DNA of 13,989 nt, taken from an uncultured Bacteroidales bacterium. Its GTDB lineage: Bacteria > Bacteroidota > Bacteroidia > Bacteroidales > F082. The stretch spans positions 1 to 13,989 of the forward strand of contig CALGBV010000194.1 of NCBI GenBank assembly GCA_937884015.1, written 5' to 3'. Below the pieces are notes generated by a model that did not search any database, had not been told where the DNA came from, and saw only the letters and a program-made list of their open reading frames with translations. This document shows, one piece after another, positions 12,106-13,989 of this stretch. Each line of letters starts with the position of its first letter. The stretch's first letter is position 1. Both the position numbers and the translations under genes were made by a program.

Positions 12106-13989
12106 CTAGTAGTCACGATAGTCCTTCTTCTTCGTCAATTTCAAGTCTTGCAAGGCCTGGGCCTTTACGTTGATGGTGAAATTCCAGCTCTTGTAGTTGC
12201 CGATAGGAATCCAGCTGAAACGCATTTCCCAGCAGTGGAGGTCGCGGTAGATGTTGATGGAAGTGTAGGAAAGGCCATGATTGGTGAAGTCCCAACCCGT
12301 GTTGAAGGTGATTTTCCATTTCGGCGTGATGCTGATGTCGCCGTTGACGCTCAGCGTCTGCACCGTCTGGTTGGTGGCGATGCCCAAAATCCTGGCGTAG
12401 GTCAGCGAAGAGGAATAACGCAAGTTATAGCTGAAACTCAGCGACCAAGGCGTGGTCCAGTCGACGTAGGCATTCGGATTGCCCATGATGTCGAGCAACT
12501 CACCGTCAGTGACATTTGGCGAATTGGCGGCGCGGTTGGCAATGTCCGTATTGAAATCCGTTGCATTGGTCTTCTTTTTCCGCCACTTGTCAACCGTGCT
12601 TTGGTTGAGCGAATAACTGATACTGAAATTCCAGGCCGAATTGTTCTTGTGGAAAAGACGGTGGTTTTCAACGATTTCGAAACGGTTGATGCGTCTTCCG
12701 TTCTCATCGGTGGCGTATGGGTCCCAGACGCTGCTGTACTGGATGTTCAGCTTCTTAAACAAGGTGGTTCGCGCACTGACCGACAGGTTCGACATATTCA
12801 GCGAATCCTGCATCAAGTCGTAATTTCCGCTGAAATTGAGCGATTCCAACAAGACAACCTTTTTTAAGCCCGTGATGGTATCCGATTTCGACGGCACCTT
12901 CATTTCCAGGTTGTTGGCAAAATTGTAAGTGATTCTGCCCGAACTGTTTTTCGACGGCGAGCCGAACAACGCCCCTGTAAACATATTGTAGACCTGCTCA
13001 ACACCTGCTGCATCAATATAGCGCCCGTAGGCTCCCCATACCGGTGCGCTGAAATCAGGCGTGTAGGTGAAGCCGATGGTCGGGGTGAACACATGGCGGA
13101 TGGCACGAATCGGGCCTTTGGCAAAATTGACCATGCCGTAAACCTTTGTCGTGAGATTGCTCGACACGTTGAAATCGACCAAATTGCGGAAACCGCGGAT
13201 AGTGTCATATTGCAAATGACCCGTCGAATCAGTGTCATGCATCCACGATTGCTCAATATGCGAGAAATACATATAGTCATTGAACGAGGCCGAAGTAGTC
13301 CAGTTGATATGCTTGAACAGCTTGATTGGCAGATTGATAGGCACGCTATGTTTTACGCCCATCTGCATGTTTTTCGACCATTCCTCCAGGTCCTTGTACC
13401 ATTCATGCGGGAAAAGCACCGTGTCGATGCCGGTGATGTAGTTCTTCGCATTCATCGAATAGTTGATGTTCAAATCCTTGTACCAGTGCTTTTTGCCTTG
13501 CTTTCCGACTTTCTGCAAAGGGTAGATTCGGTTGGCTGAAAGCGTGATTTCGGGCAACGAAACCGTTATCTGGCGCGTCATTGTGTTCTGGCTGTGGCCG
13601 GCATTAAGGGTCAAATAGACCTTGCCGCCGAAATTGGTCTGATAGGCGATGCTCGATTTGAACGTGTTGCTCAGATAGTCTGTTGCCGTGTTGGCATTAT
13701 ACTGGTTGTAATTCGAGCTCATGACATTCACATCAGCCGAAAAACTGTGGCGCGGATGCGCTTTCGGATCCTGCTTGTGCGACCATACCACCTTGAAATC
13801 GTTGCTTTTCCTGTAGTCGGGCGCGCCTTCCGTGCCGATTTTGTTCACGGCGAAGCCCAAAGCCAACGAACCGTTGAACTTATAACGCTGCGCGTAACGC
13901 AAGGTCGGTTTGATGGCCCAACTGCCGCGCGTGTAGATGTCGCCGCCGTTCTTCCAGTTCGGCACGCAGTAGAAGTCGTCCTCGTCGCC
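12106..13989 (-). CDS. lptD: LPS-assembly protein LptD, Bacteroidota type (C-terminal part)
   Basis: Partial gene: open to the right edge, with 627 visible codons ending at a TAG stop (12106-12108). A GTG at 13965 is internal, because the frame continues with GDEDDFYC upstream. LptD is the outer-membrane barrel that, with LptE, inserts lipopolysaccharide into the outer leaflet. The visible part is barrel: alternating aromatic and polar beta-strands such as IYTRGSWAIKPTLRY, DFKVVWSHKQDPKAHPRHSF, HVFTPTIGFTYTPDFSAPV, RITYNFANNLEMKVP and ITFNTGWDFTNHG. The closing SWIPIGNYKSWNFTINVKA and LKLTKKKDYRDY are characteristic of the Bacteroidota LptD family as I remember it. The N-terminal OstA-like domain would be outside the window. 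No terminator with a T-run follows; a palindrome lies 86 bp downstream. Confidence 0.85.
   Translation of the reverse strand, partial: GDEDDFYCVPNWKNGGDIYTRGSWAIKPTLRYAQRYKFNGSLALGFAVNKIGTEGAPDYRKSNDFKVVWSHKQDPKAHPRHSFSADVNVMSSNYNQYNANTATDYLSNTFKSSIAYQTNFGGKVYLTLNAGHSQNTMTRQITVSLPEITLSANRIYPLQKVGKQGKKHWYKDLNINYSMNAKNYITGIDTVLFPHEWYKDLEEWSKNMQMGVKHSVPINLPIKLFKHINWTTSASFNDYMYFSHIEQSWMHDTDSTGHLQYDTIRGFRNLVDFNVSSNLTTKVYGMVNFAKGPIRAIRHVFTPTIGFTYTPDFSAPVWGAYGRYIDAAGVEQVYNMFTGALFGSPSKNSSGRITYNFANNLEMKVPSKSDTITGLKKVVLLESLNFSGNYDLMQDSLNMSNLSVSARTTLFKKLNIQYSSVWDPYATDENGRRINRFEIVENHRLFHKNNSAWNFSISYSLNQSTVDKWRKKKTNATDFNTDIANRAANSPNVTDGELLDIMGNPNAYVDWTTPWSLSFSYNLRYSSSLTYARILGIATNQTVQTLSVNGDISITPKWKITFNTGWDFTNHGLSYTSINIYRDLHCWEMRFSWIPIGNYKSWNFTINVKAQALQDLKLTKKKDYRDY

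Noticed and set aside
12079..12867. 262-codon plus-strand frame opposite lptD
   Set aside because: Antisense shadow of the LptD barrel; no recognisable domain and biased Val/Arg composition.
1..13989. CRISPR arrays, tRNA or rRNA genes, toxin-antitoxin or defence modules
   Set aside because: None was seen: no regularly spaced identical repeats, no tRNA-like cloverleaf noticed by eye, and no gene with a defence or toxin signature.

Overview
The window looks like a stretch of chromosome from a Bacteroidota organism, most likely order Bacteroidales. The evidence is the promoter style (-7 boxes fitting TAnnTTTG, no strong Shine-Dalgarno sequences), a Bacteroidota-type LptD barrel, a secreted protein with a type IX secretion (T9SS) C-terminal sorting domain, an outer-membrane receptor-type protein with a carboxypeptidase-regulatory-like N-domain, and a sigma-54 with a long acidic region. 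No phage, plasmid, CRISPR or complete insertion sequence was recognised, and no tRNA or rRNA gene was seen.

Layout. 1-323 (-): 5' part of an exported protein with a CarboxypepD-regulatory-like domain, running off the left edge. 551-817 (-): very basic 88-residue lipoprotein. 900-1367 (+): lipoprotein with a degenerate Rieske-like fold. A bidirectional terminator separates it from ahcY (1439-2869, -), S-adenosylhomocysteine hydrolase. 2870-3216 is a 347-bp gene-free stretch holding the ahcY promoter, a long hairpin and a plus-strand promoter-terminator pair that could make an RNA of about 70 nt. 3217-4278 (-): DAHP synthase fused to chorismate mutase, the entry to aromatic amino acid synthesis. 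It is divergent from asnS (4375-5814, +), asparaginyl-tRNA synthetase. After a cluster of palindromic repeats come rpoN (5944-7461, +), sigma-54, and a two-TM sensor histidine kinase (7512-9026, +) that probably share a transcript. The kinase gene meets a convergent sugar-isomerase-like gene (9023-10243, -) with overlapping stop codons. A repeat-rich spacer follows, then a secreted thioredoxin-like T9SS cargo (10472-11860, -). After another palindrome comes the C-terminal part of lptD (12106-13989, -), running off the right edge.

The genes are mostly single housekeeping units in changing orientation rather than one pathway. Possible functional links are rpoN with the histidine kinase, and the envelope group (two lipoproteins, receptor-like protein, T9SS cargo, LptD). 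I did not find a clear undescribed multi-gene system. The items most worth checking are the small-RNA candidate at 3145-3217, the Rieske-like lipoprotein without cluster ligands, the thioredoxin-FnIII-T9SS fusion, the isomerase-like protein with a possibly altered metal site, and several families of palindromic or phased repeats in the spacers.
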